Source: an uncultured Collinsella sp. (GTDB lineage Bacteria > Actinomycetota > Coriobacteriia > Coriobacteriales > Coriobacteriaceae). Taken from it: a DNA stretch of 42,648 bases. Made by a program: the position numbers and the translations under genes. Shown piece after piece: positions 25,017 to 33,893 of this stretch; within the stretch, counting starts at the first letter, position 1, and each line of letters starts with the position of its first letter. The stretch is taken from the NCBI GenBank assembly GCA_900757505.1, contig CAAEOE010000066.1:1-42648 (forward strand), given 5' to 3'. The notes beneath the pieces are model-generated. The model was not told the origin of the DNA, ran no database searches, and worked only from the letters and a program-made list of their open reading frames with translations.

Positions 25017-26447
25017 ATGGCATCGAAGAACCTTTTGCCCGTCGTCGCACTCTGCGGCGCGCTCGCAACCGGAACGCCTGTCGCCGCTTGGGCGACTCCC
25101 GTCATGGCAGACTCCTTACCAGTAGCCCTAAGTTCCGCACCAAATCCGTCGAGCGCCATTGCGTGCGAGCGTTTTTCGATCGCACAGGCCGTGATCTCAA
25201 CCTCGGGATGCCTTCGTCGTAATACGGACGGCTCGATAGTCGTGGATATCAAGCGTTCGAACAAGGCAAACGGCTCCCAGGCGGGGTGCGCCGTCTGCAC
25301 GTGGCGCTCGGTTGTGCTCGATGCAGATGGCGATCCATGCAATTTAGAGCTGCGCATCGACATCGCTTCGGTCGATGACTCGGCGAACGGAGCGAAGGTC
25401 GCCTTCGACGGTGCGTTTTTCGAGAAAGGAGGCGGTATATGTCTGGGCTGCGCCGCCGCGAATGCAGACGATGCGCAGCCCACCCTCTCATTCACGGCAT
25501 CGTTGCGGCTGACCAAAGCCGGTACCGATGTTATCGCGGCGGGAGAAGCGTCCCTGCTGTTCTACGCCGTCAGCACCAAAGACACAGACGCTCATTTCGA
25601 GAAGCCAGCCGGATCACTCAGCCTTACACGAGGGATAGAGGCAGGCCCTATTGAAATCGATGCCCACGCGCAAAGCAGGCAACGCATTCTTGCCGACCCG
25701 GCGCTTCTCGAAATGGAGTGGAACGGATCCGGAGCCATCGGAATTCTCCCCTCCGCGTTTGACGCCAAGACGCTCCCCCCAAACGACGAACCCATCAACG
25801 CAACCATACAAGAAGAGAGCGCGGACAAAGAAGCAGGTGCGGGCGACACGCCGTCGCCGACAAACAGCGTCCCAGCTTCTCTCGAAGCGCCGAATGAGCC
25901 CGCTGCCGATCCAAACGATCCCGAGCTCGCGGACAGTCTGGGGCTTGCTGATCCTCAAGAGATCGATGAAGGTAACTGCTGCGTGCTTGCCGCGCTCGAC
26001 CACACAGAGGTCATCGACGCTGCGAACATCGAAGTTGCCGCCGCCAATCAGCCCGTCCGCAAGTCGGCTATCATCGCATTTCCTGAATCCATCGAAGTCG
26101 TCTTTTTGCCATCGGGCGAGGTCGTGGCCCCAACACTGCTCACCTTGTTGGGCGCCAAGAATACTCGAAACGAAATTAAAAAGGTCACAGTTGTCGACCC
26201 TGCAACCACCGCCAAGCTGCGTCTATACGCCGTTGCTCCAGACGGAGGCAAGACCTTGGAATTCGATGGCGACACACTCCTGGCCTGGCGACGTCTGGAC
26301 ATTATGCAAGACGTCTCGTATCAGATCGAACTCGAAGGGTTTGATCGTGCCCGCGATGCCAATATCATCGCCGCGGCTATTGAATCCCCACAGCGGCTTA
26401 TGACACTGCGCTTTGAATACTATCCCTATGTCCCGACAACCACCTGA
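25017..26447 (+). CDS. Large secreted protein of unknown function
   Basis: The protein has 476 residues with a signal peptide (MASKNLLPVVALCGALATGT, likely cleavage after VMA near residue 31). A first domain with several Cys residues (for example CAVCTW and CLGCAAANAD) is followed by an acidic Pro/Ala/Glu-rich linker at about 265-325. A second domain begins with NCCVLAALDHTEVIDAANI. I see no membrane anchor or sortase motif. AAGGAG lies 5 nt before the ATG, 18 nt after the sortase-substrate gene, so it belongs to the same operon. I do not recognise the family. Confidence 0.78.
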   Translation: MASKNLLPVVALCGALATGTPVAAWATPVMADSLPVALSSAPNPSSAIACERFSIAQAVISTSGCLRRNTDGSIVVDIKRSNKANGSQAGCAVCTWRSVVLDADGDPCNLELRIDIASVDDSANGAKVAFDGAFFEKGGGICLGCAAANADDAQPTLSFTASLRLTKAGTDVIAAGEASLLFYAVSTKDTDAHFEKPAGSLSLTRGIEAGPIEIDAHAQSRQRILADPALLEMEWNGSGAIGILPSAFDAKTLPPNDEPINATIQEESADKEAGAGDTPSPTNSVPASLEAPNEPAADPNDPELADSLGLADPQEIDEGNCCVLAALDHTEVIDAANIEVAAANQPVRKSAIIAFPESIEVVFLPSGEVVAPTLLTLLGAKNTRNEIKKVTVVDPATTAKLRLYAVAPDGGKTLEFDGDTLLAWRRLDIMQDVSYQIELEGFDRARDANIIAAAIESPQRLMTLRFEYYPYVPTTT

Positions 26448-26565
26448 GGCTTAAATGCCGCGCATCATTCCTAATACCACTTATATAACGTATTAGATGA
26501 GTCGCGATGTACCTCGCATTTCGTTCTGCTACGATTGCCACGTTGGCATCAATACAGGAGGGCTC

Positions 26566-27282
26566 ATGCCGGGCTTGGGAACAATCATCAACGTTGTGCT
26601 TTTAGTTGCGGGCGGTCTTTTGGGATTAGCGGGCGGCCGCTTCATTACACCGCGCATCCAAGACACGCTCATGAAAGCATCGGGGCTGTGCGTCCTGTTT
26701 ATCGGCCTTGGCGGCACCATGCAAAAGATGCTCCTTATCGATGGGAAGGCGCTAGCGACCACCGGCACCACCATGCTCATCGTCTCGTTCGCCCTCGGCT
26801 CGCTCATCGGCGAGGCCATCAACTTGGAGGCCGCCATCGAGAACCTTGGCGAATGGCTCAAGCGCAAAACCGGCAGCGAGGGCGATAACGAGTTCACCAA
26901 CGCTTTTGTCTCGACTTCACTCACCGTGTGTATCGGCGCCATGGCCATTGTGGGATCGATCCAGGACGGTCTGCTCGGTGACTGGTCAACGCTTGCCCTG
27001 AAAGGCGCATTGGACTGCATCATCGTCTGCACCATGACGGCGTCGCTTGGCCGCGGCTGCATTTTCTCCGCCCTGCCCGTCGCCGTGTTCCAGGGGACGA
27101 TCACGCTGTTTGCCGGCGCACTCTCCCCCATCATGACTACGGCAGCCCTCGACAGCCTTTCGCTCGTAGGCTCCATGCTCATCTTCTGCGTCGGCGTCAA
27201 CCTCATCCGTCCTCAGACCTTCCGCACGGCCAATATGCTCCCCTCCGTCGTCATCGCCGTCATCTACGCCCTCCTGTTCTAA
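26566..27282 (+). CDS. DUF554 membrane protein
   Basis: This is a YdfK-like DUF554 protein of 238 residues with about seven hydrophobic segments. Recognisable parts are the N-terminus 'MPGLGTIINVVLLVAGGLLG', 'TLTVCIGAMAIVGSIQDGL' (here SLTVCIGAM) and the C-terminus 'FCVGVNLIRPQTFRTANMLP'. The function of the family is not known and a transport role is only supposed. I chose the ATG at 26566 because AGGAGGG precedes it. The 23-residue upstream extension in frame has no such site. Confidence 0.88.
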   Translation: MPGLGTIINVVLLVAGGLLGLAGGRFITPRIQDTLMKASGLCVLFIGLGGTMQKMLLIDGKALATTGTTMLIVSFALGSLIGEAINLEAAIENLGEWLKRKTGSEGDNEFTNAFVSTSLTVCIGAMAIVGSIQDGLLGDWSTLALKGALDCIIVCTMTASLGRGCIFSALPVAVFQGTITLFAGALSPIMTTAALDSLSLVGSMLIFCVGVNLIRPQTFRTANMLPSVVIAVIYALLF

Positions 27283-27290
27283 ATCTATCA

Positions 27291-27360
27291 ACGCAGCGGT
27301 ATCTCGAACATCTGTTTGATGCTGTGCTATGATATGAGGTCACCGTAGCTGCGTTCGAGA
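27291..27360 (+). promoter_or_regulatory. Promoter region of the TerB gene with inverted repeats
   Basis: A TATGAT at 27328-27333 is a plausible -10 box. Two inverted-repeat pairs frame it: TCTCGAAC (27302-27309) with GTTCGAGA (27353-27360), and ACGCAGC (27291-27297) with GCTGCGT (27348-27354). The right-hand arms abut the Shine-Dalgarno sequence and exclude one another. They may be a regulator site or competing hairpins. Confidence 0.4.
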
Positions 27361-27369
27361 GGAGGAGCG

Positions 27370-29130
27370 GTGGCCGACCAGGACATCAAGATGCTCATCG
27401 AGCGCATTATGGCCGAGGCCCGGACCCATCAGTCCGCCCGCTTCTCAAACGAAATCTACGCAGACGAGCCGATTCTCAAAACCGGCCGACAGATGCAGAA
27501 TTTCCTCCCCGACCAGTACCGTAAAATGCGCGAGATATCGCGCTGGCAGGATGACCCCAAGGGCGGTGCGGGCCGTTGGCTTTCGGAAGCCGAGCTTTTT
27601 TACCGCCAGGGCCTGCTGATGGCCGACTTTGAGGACGACTGTCCCTATAACGGCACCTTTAAGTCGTACTTTCCCACCTACAACGCCATGAGCGATCGGC
27701 AGCTGCGCGGCTACTTTACCTGGCGTGCCCAAGTGCGCCGCGGAACCGTCGAGGAAACGTCTACATCCTTTGCCTTTCTGTATCTCTATGAGCTGATTTG
27801 CGGCATTGGCATAGATGATCCGCTCGAAGGTTTTAACAAGATCAAGGCCTTTTGGGATGTCTATCGCGCCTTCGAGCCCGGCATCGACCGGTTTGCGCGC
27901 GTGTGGCTGCAGGATTACGCCGTTTTCCACGGACTCGACCCCAAGCTACTTCGCGACTCTAAAACCGTCATGTTCGATAACGCCCTTATCGAGCTACGCC
28001 GCGCAGCGCGAGACCTTGTACCAGCACCGGCACCGTCCGGCCAGACCCCTAAGCGTCGCAAAACCTCCGAGCCCACGCTCCCCCTTCCGCCCGATGAGGT
28101 GCGCGAGGAGCGACTCATGGCCGCCATCAACGCCCTCTCCACGTACAACCTAAGTAACTCGCGGCTCGACCGCAGCCACCACCGCGATCTGCGCCACGTG
28201 GCGTGCGCCGTGTATGTCCGTATGGCGCGCTACTATGACACGCACCGAAAGACCGACATCGTGGCGAGCTTATTTGGGGAGGAGACGACCATGCCCTACA
28301 CCATGTTTGCCTCGGCCGTATTCTTTGCGCCCGAGCGCCACGAGGACTGCGAATATCGCCTGGACCCCATTCACATCTACCGCTGCCAAAACGGCTTTTG
28401 GGAATGCATGCGAATTCACGGCAGCAGGCAAAAAAACAGCAAGCTTGGTGAGATGATGCGCGCCTGCGACCAACGCCTACGCCTGGCCCTAGACCCCACC
28501 CACCCCCTGAAGGAGGAGAAGGTCCCCAAATATCTGGCCAAGATCATCGATGACGAGATCATGGCATGGCTTTCGTGGGACGCCGCACACCAGCCCGTCA
28601 AGATCGATATCGATCTGAGTCAGCTGGGGCACATTCGGAGCGCCGCTGCGCAAACGCGCGAAGCGCTTTTGATCGACGAAGAGCGCGAGGACGACGCATC
28701 CGCAGAAGCCGAGGCAGCGGGCTCAGGGCAACCGGAAGCCGAGCCCGTAGCCGACGCGATTGTCGAACCGGTCGTGGCACCCATTCGGCAGGACTTGACC
28801 GACGAGCCGACCATATCCACCGAACAGTTTGGTGTCGTGGCACCGCTTCTTGCGCCGACGCCCGCGTTCGCAGCTGCTGCGCCCGCTGACGCCACAAACG
28901 AACTCGCGCCTGCCGCAAACGCCTATCTCAGCGCACTGCTCGAGCACAACGCAGTACAGGCGGAATCGGCGGTAGTGCAATCGGGGCAGAGCGAGGACAT
29001 GCTCGTCGATACCATCAACGAGGCGCTCTTTGACCTGGTGGGCGACACCGTAATTGAATTTAGCGCGGCAGGGCCGCAGATTATTGAGGACTACGAAGCA
29101 GACGTGAGAGGATACCTAGACCATGAGTGA
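27370..29130 (+). CDS. TerB-N/TerB-C domain protein
   Basis: The protein has 586 residues. An N-terminal TerB-N domain shows the hallmark block from Met107 (MSDRQLRGYFTWRAQVRRG) followed by 'FAFLYLYELICGIGIDDP'. The middle is alpha-helical with a basic Pro-rich linker near 220. An acidic, low-complexity stretch (about 430-520) leads into a TerB-C-like end (INEALFDLVGDTVIEF, then IIEDYEADVRGYL). These domains are known from predicted stress and DNA-processing systems related to tellurite resistance. The start is GTG, with AGGAGGAG directly upstream. The gene overlaps the ATPase gene by 8 nt. I infer that the three proteins act as one complex. Confidence 0.85.
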   Translation: MADQDIKMLIERIMAEARTHQSARFSNEIYADEPILKTGRQMQNFLPDQYRKMREISRWQDDPKGGAGRWLSEAELFYRQGLLMADFEDDCPYNGTFKSYFPTYNAMSDRQLRGYFTWRAQVRRGTVEETSTSFAFLYLYELICGIGIDDPLEGFNKIKAFWDVYRAFEPGIDRFARVWLQDYAVFHGLDPKLLRDSKTVMFDNALIELRRAARDLVPAPAPSGQTPKRRKTSEPTLPLPPDEVREERLMAAINALSTYNLSNSRLDRSHHRDLRHVACAVYVRMARYYDTHRKTDIVASLFGEETTMPYTMFASAVFFAPERHEDCEYRLDPIHIYRCQNGFWECMRIHGSRQKNSKLGEMMRACDQRLRLALDPTHPLKEEKVPKYLAKIIDDEIMAWLSWDAAHQPVKIDIDLSQLGHIRSAAAQTREALLIDEEREDDASAEAEAAGSGQPEAEPVADAIVEPVVAPIRQDLTDEPTISTEQFGVVAPLLAPTPAFAAAAPADATNELAPAANAYLSALLEHNAVQAESAVVQSGQSEDMLVDTINEALFDLVGDTVIEFSAAGPQIIEDYEADVRGYLDHE

Positions 29131-30427
29131 TACCGCATCCGCAGCACCCCGCGTGCCCAAGCGCGTCGCTGCCGTCATTCTCAACTCGCTCAAGGGCGGC
29201 GTGGTCCCGCGCATCGGCCTTCCTTACATCACCGTAGGGCGCGAGGTCGAGATCCGCGCCCTGCTCACCGATCTGAGTCTCATTGCCGACGGTGGCGCAA
29301 GCTTCCGCTTTCTGGTCGGTCGCTACGGAGCCGGCAAGAGCTTTTTGCTCCAGACCATCCGCACGCACGCCATGGGCGAGGGATTCGTCGTCGCCGATGC
29401 CGACCTATCCCCTGAGCGCCGCCTGCAGGGCGGCCAGGGACAGGGCCTTGCCACCTACCGTGAGCTCATCCGTAACATATCGACTAAAACGCGCCCCGAG
29501 GGCGGTGCGCTCAACCTAATCCTCGATCGCTGGGTCGCCTCCTGTGCCGACGCCGACGAGTCTGCCGTCAATGCCCAACTGGCCCCGCTCGAGGAAATGG
29601 TCCACGGCTTCGACTTCACCCGCATGCTCCACCGCTACCGCGCGGCCGTATCTGAGGGCGACGAAGAAGCTATGAGCCGCGTGACCAAATGGATTCGCGG
29701 CGAATACCGCACCAAGAGTGAGGCACGCGCTGAGCTGGGCTCCTCGACCATCATCAGCGATGACGACTGGTACGACTACGTTAAGCTCATTGCACGCTTT
29801 TTGGTCTGCAGCGGCTACAAGGGTATGTTGGTGCTCATCGACGAGCTCGTGAATCTGTATAAGATTCCCAACGCCATCACGCGCCAGTACAACTACGAGA
29901 AGATCCTGACCATGTACAACGACACACTCCAGGGCAAGGCGCAGTACCTGGGCATGATCATGGGCGGCACGCCAACCTCCATCGAAGACCGCCGCCGCGG
30001 CGTGTTCTCCTACGAGGCCCTGCGCAGCCGACTCGCTCAAGGCCGCTTTGCACGCGAGGACCTTAAGGACATGCTCGCGCCCATCATCCGTCTGCAGCCA
30101 CTCACCTACGAGGAGCTGCTGGTGCTGATCGAAAAACTCATGCAAATTCACGCCGGCTACTTTGGCTGGACGCCCACGCTTACCGAGAACGACTTGGTGG
30201 ACTTCCTCAAGATCGAGTTCGGTCGTGTGGGAGCCGACACACATCTGACGCCGCGTGAAGTCATTCGCGACTTTATCGAGCTGCTCGACATCCTATGCCA
30301 GAACCCCGACGCCAACGTAGCCGAGCTGCTGCAAAGCGTCGGCGGCGACGCGCTGGCGCCGGCAGCAGCAACAGGCGACACCGGCACCGCAGGCGGCGAC
30401 CGTAACTTCGCCGAATTCACCATCTAA
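29123..30427 (+). CDS. BrxD-like P-loop ATPase (DUF2791)
   Basis: This is an AAA+/ORC-like ATPase of 434 residues. Walker A is GRYGAGKS (66-73, Lys72). Walker B ends in VLIDE (Asp240, Glu241). The family blocks 'GGQGQGLATYRELIRNIS', 'MGGTPTSIEDRRRGVFSYEA' and 'IIRLQPLTYEELLVLIEKL' match the BREX ATP-binding protein BrxD. In type 2 BREX this protein is found beside the helicase BrxHI, as here. The start lies inside the end of the TerB gene, so translation is coupled. Fold and motifs give the family, but its job outside BREX is unproven. Confidence 0.88.
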   Translation: MSDTASAAPRVPKRVAAVILNSLKGGVVPRIGLPYITVGREVEIRALLTDLSLIADGGASFRFLVGRYGAGKSFLLQTIRTHAMGEGFVVADADLSPERRLQGGQGQGLATYRELIRNISTKTRPEGGALNLILDRWVASCADADESAVNAQLAPLEEMVHGFDFTRMLHRYRAAVSEGDEEAMSRVTKWIRGEYRTKSEARAELGSSTIISDDDWYDYVKLIARFLVCSGYKGMLVLIDELVNLYKIPNAITRQYNYEKILTMYNDTLQGKAQYLGMIMGGTPTSIEDRRRGVFSYEALRSRLAQGRFAREDLKDMLAPIIRLQPLTYEELLVLIEKLMQIHAGYFGWTPTLTENDLVDFLKIEFGRVGADTHLTPREVIRDFIELLDILCQNPDANVAELLQSVGGDALAPAAATGDTGTAGGDRNFAEFTI

Positions 30428-30464
30428 CCTGCCAAAAAGGGATAGGTTTATTTTGGCAGGTTTT
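30428..30464 (+). terminator. Terminator or attenuator inside the TerB-BrxD-helicase cluster
   Basis: A perfect 10-bp stem (CCTGCCAAAA at 30428-30437 with TTTTGGCAGG at 30451-30460) with a 13-nt loop is followed by TTTTAT, starting right at the stop of the ATPase gene. It would lower helicase expression relative to the first two genes unless the helicase has its own promoter. Confidence 0.82.
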
Positions 30465-30543
30465 ATCTGGGCAAACGTTGAAGCGGTAATGCAGCAAGCC
30501 ACTGCCCGCCGCGTTGAGAGATTCGCTTTTGAAAGGAGGCCTC

Positions 30544-32988
30544 GTGAACGCCTTTGACCGCTACGCCCCGTTTATCCAAGACTTCATCTACTCCCACGAT
30601 TGGGAGAGCCTGCGCTCCATCCAGGTTGCGGCGGCAGATGCCATCTTCAACACGCAAGACAATGTGCTCCTGACGGCCTCCACGGCATCTGGCAAAACCG
30701 AGGCAGCCTTCTTTCCCATCCTGACCGAGTTTTGGGAGAACCCGCCCGCAAGCGTGGGCGCCCTCTACATTGGCCCCCTCAAGGCGCTCATCAATGACCA
30801 ATTCGTCCGCCTCAACGATCTGTGCGAAGAAGCCGATATCCCTGTCTGGCACTGGCATGGCGATGTCTCGCAGTCGCACAAGGCTAAGCTCATCAAAAAA
30901 CCGAGCGGCATCTTGCAGATTACGCCCGAGTCACTCGAGGCGCTCCTGATCCATAAGCACATGGCGATCCCTCGTATGTTCTGCGACCTGCGCTATGTGG
31001 TTATCGACGAAGTCCATTCGCTCATGCGCGGCGACCGCGGCGGGCAGACGCTCTGCCTTATCGAGCGGCTCTCGCGCATGGCAGGCGTGCAGCCCCGCCG
31101 CATCGGTCTGTCGGCAACCATCGGCGACCCCGAGCGCACGGGCGCCTTCCTGTCGCAGGGGACGGGACGCAACTGCGTCATCCCACGTTTTGAGGAGCCG
31201 CGCCGCGTGTGGCGCATCTCCATGGAGCACTTCTACAACTCGGGTCCCCAGGCGCAGCAGCGAGGATTCGCGAGTACAGGTCCGCAGGAAGCCGAAGTGC
31301 TCGCATGCGAGCGCATCGAGGCGGTGGCGCCCACGGCACTGCCCGCCGGCGCCCAAGACATGCGTCACAGCGGGCAGCTCACACAAGAGGAGCGCCGTCA
31401 ACGTCGTGAGCGGGCACGGGGCAAGGCCGCTCCCAAAGACCGTCGCACTTCCTCGGCCCCCGAGGGCGAAGTCGACATCCCACGAGCGACCGAGCAGGCG
31501 CTTCTCAACCCCACCGACACGGCGCCCGACAACGCCGACCCCGGTATGGGCTATATCTTTGAGCATACGCGCGGCCGCAAGTGCCTGGTCTTTGCCAACT
31601 CGCGCGAGGAGGCAGAGGCCGTGTGCTCCATGCTGCGCAGCTACTGCGAAAGTCGACACGAGCCCGACCGCTTTCTAATCCATCACGGCAACCTTTCGGC
31701 ATCGCTGCGCGAGACGGCCGAGGAGCTCATGCGCGACGAGGAGCAGACGCAGACAACCGTCACCACCTCTACGCTGGAGCTCGGTATCGATATCGGCCGC
31801 CTGGAGCGCGCCTTCCAGATTGACGCGCCGTTTACCGTCAGCTCTTTTTTGCAGCGAATGGGCCGCACGGGGCGCCGCGATCTTCCGCCCGAGATGTGGT
31901 TCGTCATGCGCGAGGAAGAGCCCGAGCCGCGCACGATGATGCCCGAGACCATCCCGTGGAAGCTCCTGCAAGGCATCGCGCTCGTACAACTCTATCGCGA
32001 GGAAAAGTGGGTCGAGCCGCCTGAGCTCGATCGACTCCCCTACAGTCTGCTCTATCACCAAACCATGTCGACCCTCGCCAGCACCGGAGAGCTCACGCCG
32101 GCGGAACTTGCTCAGCGCGTGCTCACGCTCAGCTACTTCCACCGCGTCTCGACCGATGACTATCGCGTGCTGCTGCGTCACCTCATCAAGATCGATCATA
32201 TCCAGGTCACCGAAGGTGGTGGGCTTATCGTGGGCCTCGCGGGCGAGCGCATCATCAACAACTTTAAGTTCTACGCCGTGTTCCAGGAAAACGAGGAGTT
32301 CACCGTTCGCAGCGAGTCGGCCGAGCTGGGCACAATCGTCAATCCGCCACCGCCCGGTGAGCGCATCGCCATCGCAGGCCATTGCTGGATTGTCGAGGAA
32401 GTGGATTGGAAGCGTCATACCGTCTTTGCCACGCAGGTCAAGGGCCGTGTGCCGGCCTACTTTGGCGACTGTCCCGGTGACATCAACACGCACGTACTCG
32501 AGCGCATGCGCAAGGCGCTCAACGAGCACGCAACATATCCGTACCTCATGGGTAACGCACGGGCCCGCTTAGCGCAGGCTCGTCATACGGCCAAGCTTTC
32601 GGGCGCGGGAACTAAGCCGCTCATCAACCTGGGTGGCGACACCTGGGCGCTCTTTCCCTGGCTGGGCAGCTACGCCTTTTTGGCGCTCGAGCGCATGCTC
32701 AAGATTAAGTGTGCCGCTGAACTGGGCCTTCGCGGACTCGACCCGTCACGTCCGTACTTTATGCAGTTTAAGATGAAGGCCGACGAGGAGACGTTCTTTG
32801 AGGTGCTCGCCGCCGAGGCCGAGAAGGACTTCGATCCCATCGAGCTCGTCTATCCCGGCGAGGTGCCTTACTTTGATCGTTACGACGAGTTTGTTCCCGA
32901 AGAGCTCGTGCGCAAGGGCTTTGCCGAAGGCGTGCTCGACATCGAAGACATGAAGCAGCGCGTTCTCGGCTGGCGCGACCACGCCTAA
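30544..32988 (+). CDS. BrxHI/Lhr-like superfamily 2 helicase
   Basis: This is a predicted ATP-dependent DNA helicase of 814 residues. Motif I is ASGKTE (Lys51), motif II is DEVH at 155-158, motif III is SAT at 190, and motif VI is QRMGRTGRR starting at 437. The C-terminal half carries the Lhr-like region with 'GGDTWALFPWLGSYAFLALE'. A charged insertion rich in Arg and Glu lies around 270-320. I chose the GTG at 30544, which has AAAGGAGG 5 nt upstream. The context with TerB and BrxD-like genes points to BrxHI. Other Lhr-like helicases would share the same motifs. Confidence 0.87.
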   Translation: MNAFDRYAPFIQDFIYSHDWESLRSIQVAAADAIFNTQDNVLLTASTASGKTEAAFFPILTEFWENPPASVGALYIGPLKALINDQFVRLNDLCEEADIPVWHWHGDVSQSHKAKLIKKPSGILQITPESLEALLIHKHMAIPRMFCDLRYVVIDEVHSLMRGDRGGQTLCLIERLSRMAGVQPRRIGLSATIGDPERTGAFLSQGTGRNCVIPRFEEPRRVWRISMEHFYNSGPQAQQRGFASTGPQEAEVLACERIEAVAPTALPAGAQDMRHSGQLTQEERRQRRERARGKAAPKDRRTSSAPEGEVDIPRATEQALLNPTDTAPDNADPGMGYIFEHTRGRKCLVFANSREEAEAVCSMLRSYCESRHEPDRFLIHHGNLSASLRETAEELMRDEEQTQTTVTTSTLELGIDIGRLERAFQIDAPFTVSSFLQRMGRTGRRDLPPEMWFVMREEEPEPRTMMPETIPWKLLQGIALVQLYREEKWVEPPELDRLPYSLLYHQTMSTLASTGELTPAELAQRVLTLSYFHRVSTDDYRVLLRHLIKIDHIQVTEGGGLIVGLAGERIINNFKFYAVFQENEEFTVRSESAELGTIVNPPPPGERIAIAGHCWIVEEVDWKRHTVFATQVKGRVPAYFGDCPGDINTHVLERMRKALNEHATYPYLMGNARARLAQARHTAKLSGAGTKPLINLGGDTWALFPWLGSYAFLALERMLKIKCAAELGLRGLDPSRPYFMQFKMKADEETFFEVLAAEAEKDFDPIELVYPGEVPYFDRYDEFVPEELVRKGFAEGVLDIEDMKQRVLGWRDHA

Positions 32989-33014
32989 GACCAGTCTTTT
33001 TGGGACGGGGAAAC

Positions 33015-33893
33015 TTATTTGTCGTGAAGGACGGTGCCGAGGAAGTCGATGTCGAAGGGCACGGCTTCGGCAAAGGTGTAGTTGCCGTCGCTGGCGATGA
33101 GTAGGTAGTTCTCCTCGCCGCCAAACTCCGCATCGCCACAGGGGACCACCCAGGTGTGGGCGAATACCTCGAGTGCCGTGGCGGCGCAATCGCGCAGAAA
33201 CGTCACGTCGCTCCCCTCGTTTGCGCTCACGACATTGGCAACGTAGACGCCACCGACATTTAGGCTGCCCCGCACTAACCGCAACGCCTCAACCGTTGCC
33301 AGCTCGCGTACGGGTTCGGCGCCGCCAAAGCAATCGCTCACGACCACGTCGTAGCGACGATGACCAACACTCGTCACACCCAGATAAGAGCGAGCCTCAG
33401 CGGTTATCACCCGCAAGCGATCGCCCGCCGCGCGCTCCAGCTCGTCTAGGTAGAACCAGCGGCGCGCCAGGCGCGTAATCTCTCCGTCATACTCGATAAC
33501 GTCCATGCGCAAGCCCTCGTGCAACATCAGCGCGAACTTAGGATAGGCAAACCCGCCGCCGCCCAGCATAAGCATGCGGTCGATGCCGTGACCATAAGCA
33601 TCGCGCATCGCATCCTCGGACTCAAACACGTCGTCAAACGCACGATAGTACGCAAAGACGGGCTCCGCCCAACGCTCACCAACGTAGCTTGCGCTTTGGT
33701 AGACGCTGCCTTGCACCAACACGCGAATCTCATCGCCGTCCCCATCGTGCACGCACTTCACACGCGCCAACCCATTGCGGGTTCGCGCAACCTGCAGACA
33801 GGCAGCACGAACAGCGACGGCGGCCGCACCAAGTGCCGCGGCTCCCAGGGCAACGCCGGCAACGACGCCAGCAGAAACACTCGGCTTGTTCAT
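33015..33893 (-). CDS. Spermidine-synthase-like protein with N-terminal membrane helix
   Basis: The protein has 292 residues. An Ala-rich hydrophobic N-terminus (about 7-30) is a likely membrane anchor or signal. The rest has the Rossmann fold of aminopropyltransferases: 'MLMLGGGGFAYPKFAL' as the glycine-rich loop, 'MDVIEYDGEITRLAR' for the acidic ribose-binding residue and 'YDVVVSDCFGG' at the active-site strand. The usual DSSDP-type acidic pair there is reduced, so true polyamine synthesis is doubtful and it could be a methyltransferase-like relative. The start directly abuts the elp3 stop, so both form an operon. Confidence 0.75.
   Translation of the reverse strand: MNKPSVSAGVVAGVALGAAALGAAAVAVRAACLQVARTRNGLARVKCVHDGDGDEIRVLVQGSVYQSASYVGERWAEPVFAYYRAFDDVFESEDAMRDAYGHGIDRMLMLGGGGFAYPKFALMLHEGLRMDVIEYDGEITRLARRWFYLDELERAAGDRLRVITAEARSYLGVTSVGHRRYDVVVSDCFGGAEPVRELATVEALRLVRGSLNVGGVYVANVVSANEGSDVTFLRDCAATALEVFAHTWVVPCGDAEFGGEENYLLIASDGNYTFAEAVPFDIDFLGTVLHDK

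Noticed and set aside
27370..32988. Complete type 2 BREX system
   Set aside because: Only the BrxD-like and BrxHI-like proteins are present. No methylase, phosphatase or PglW/PglY gene lies in the window.
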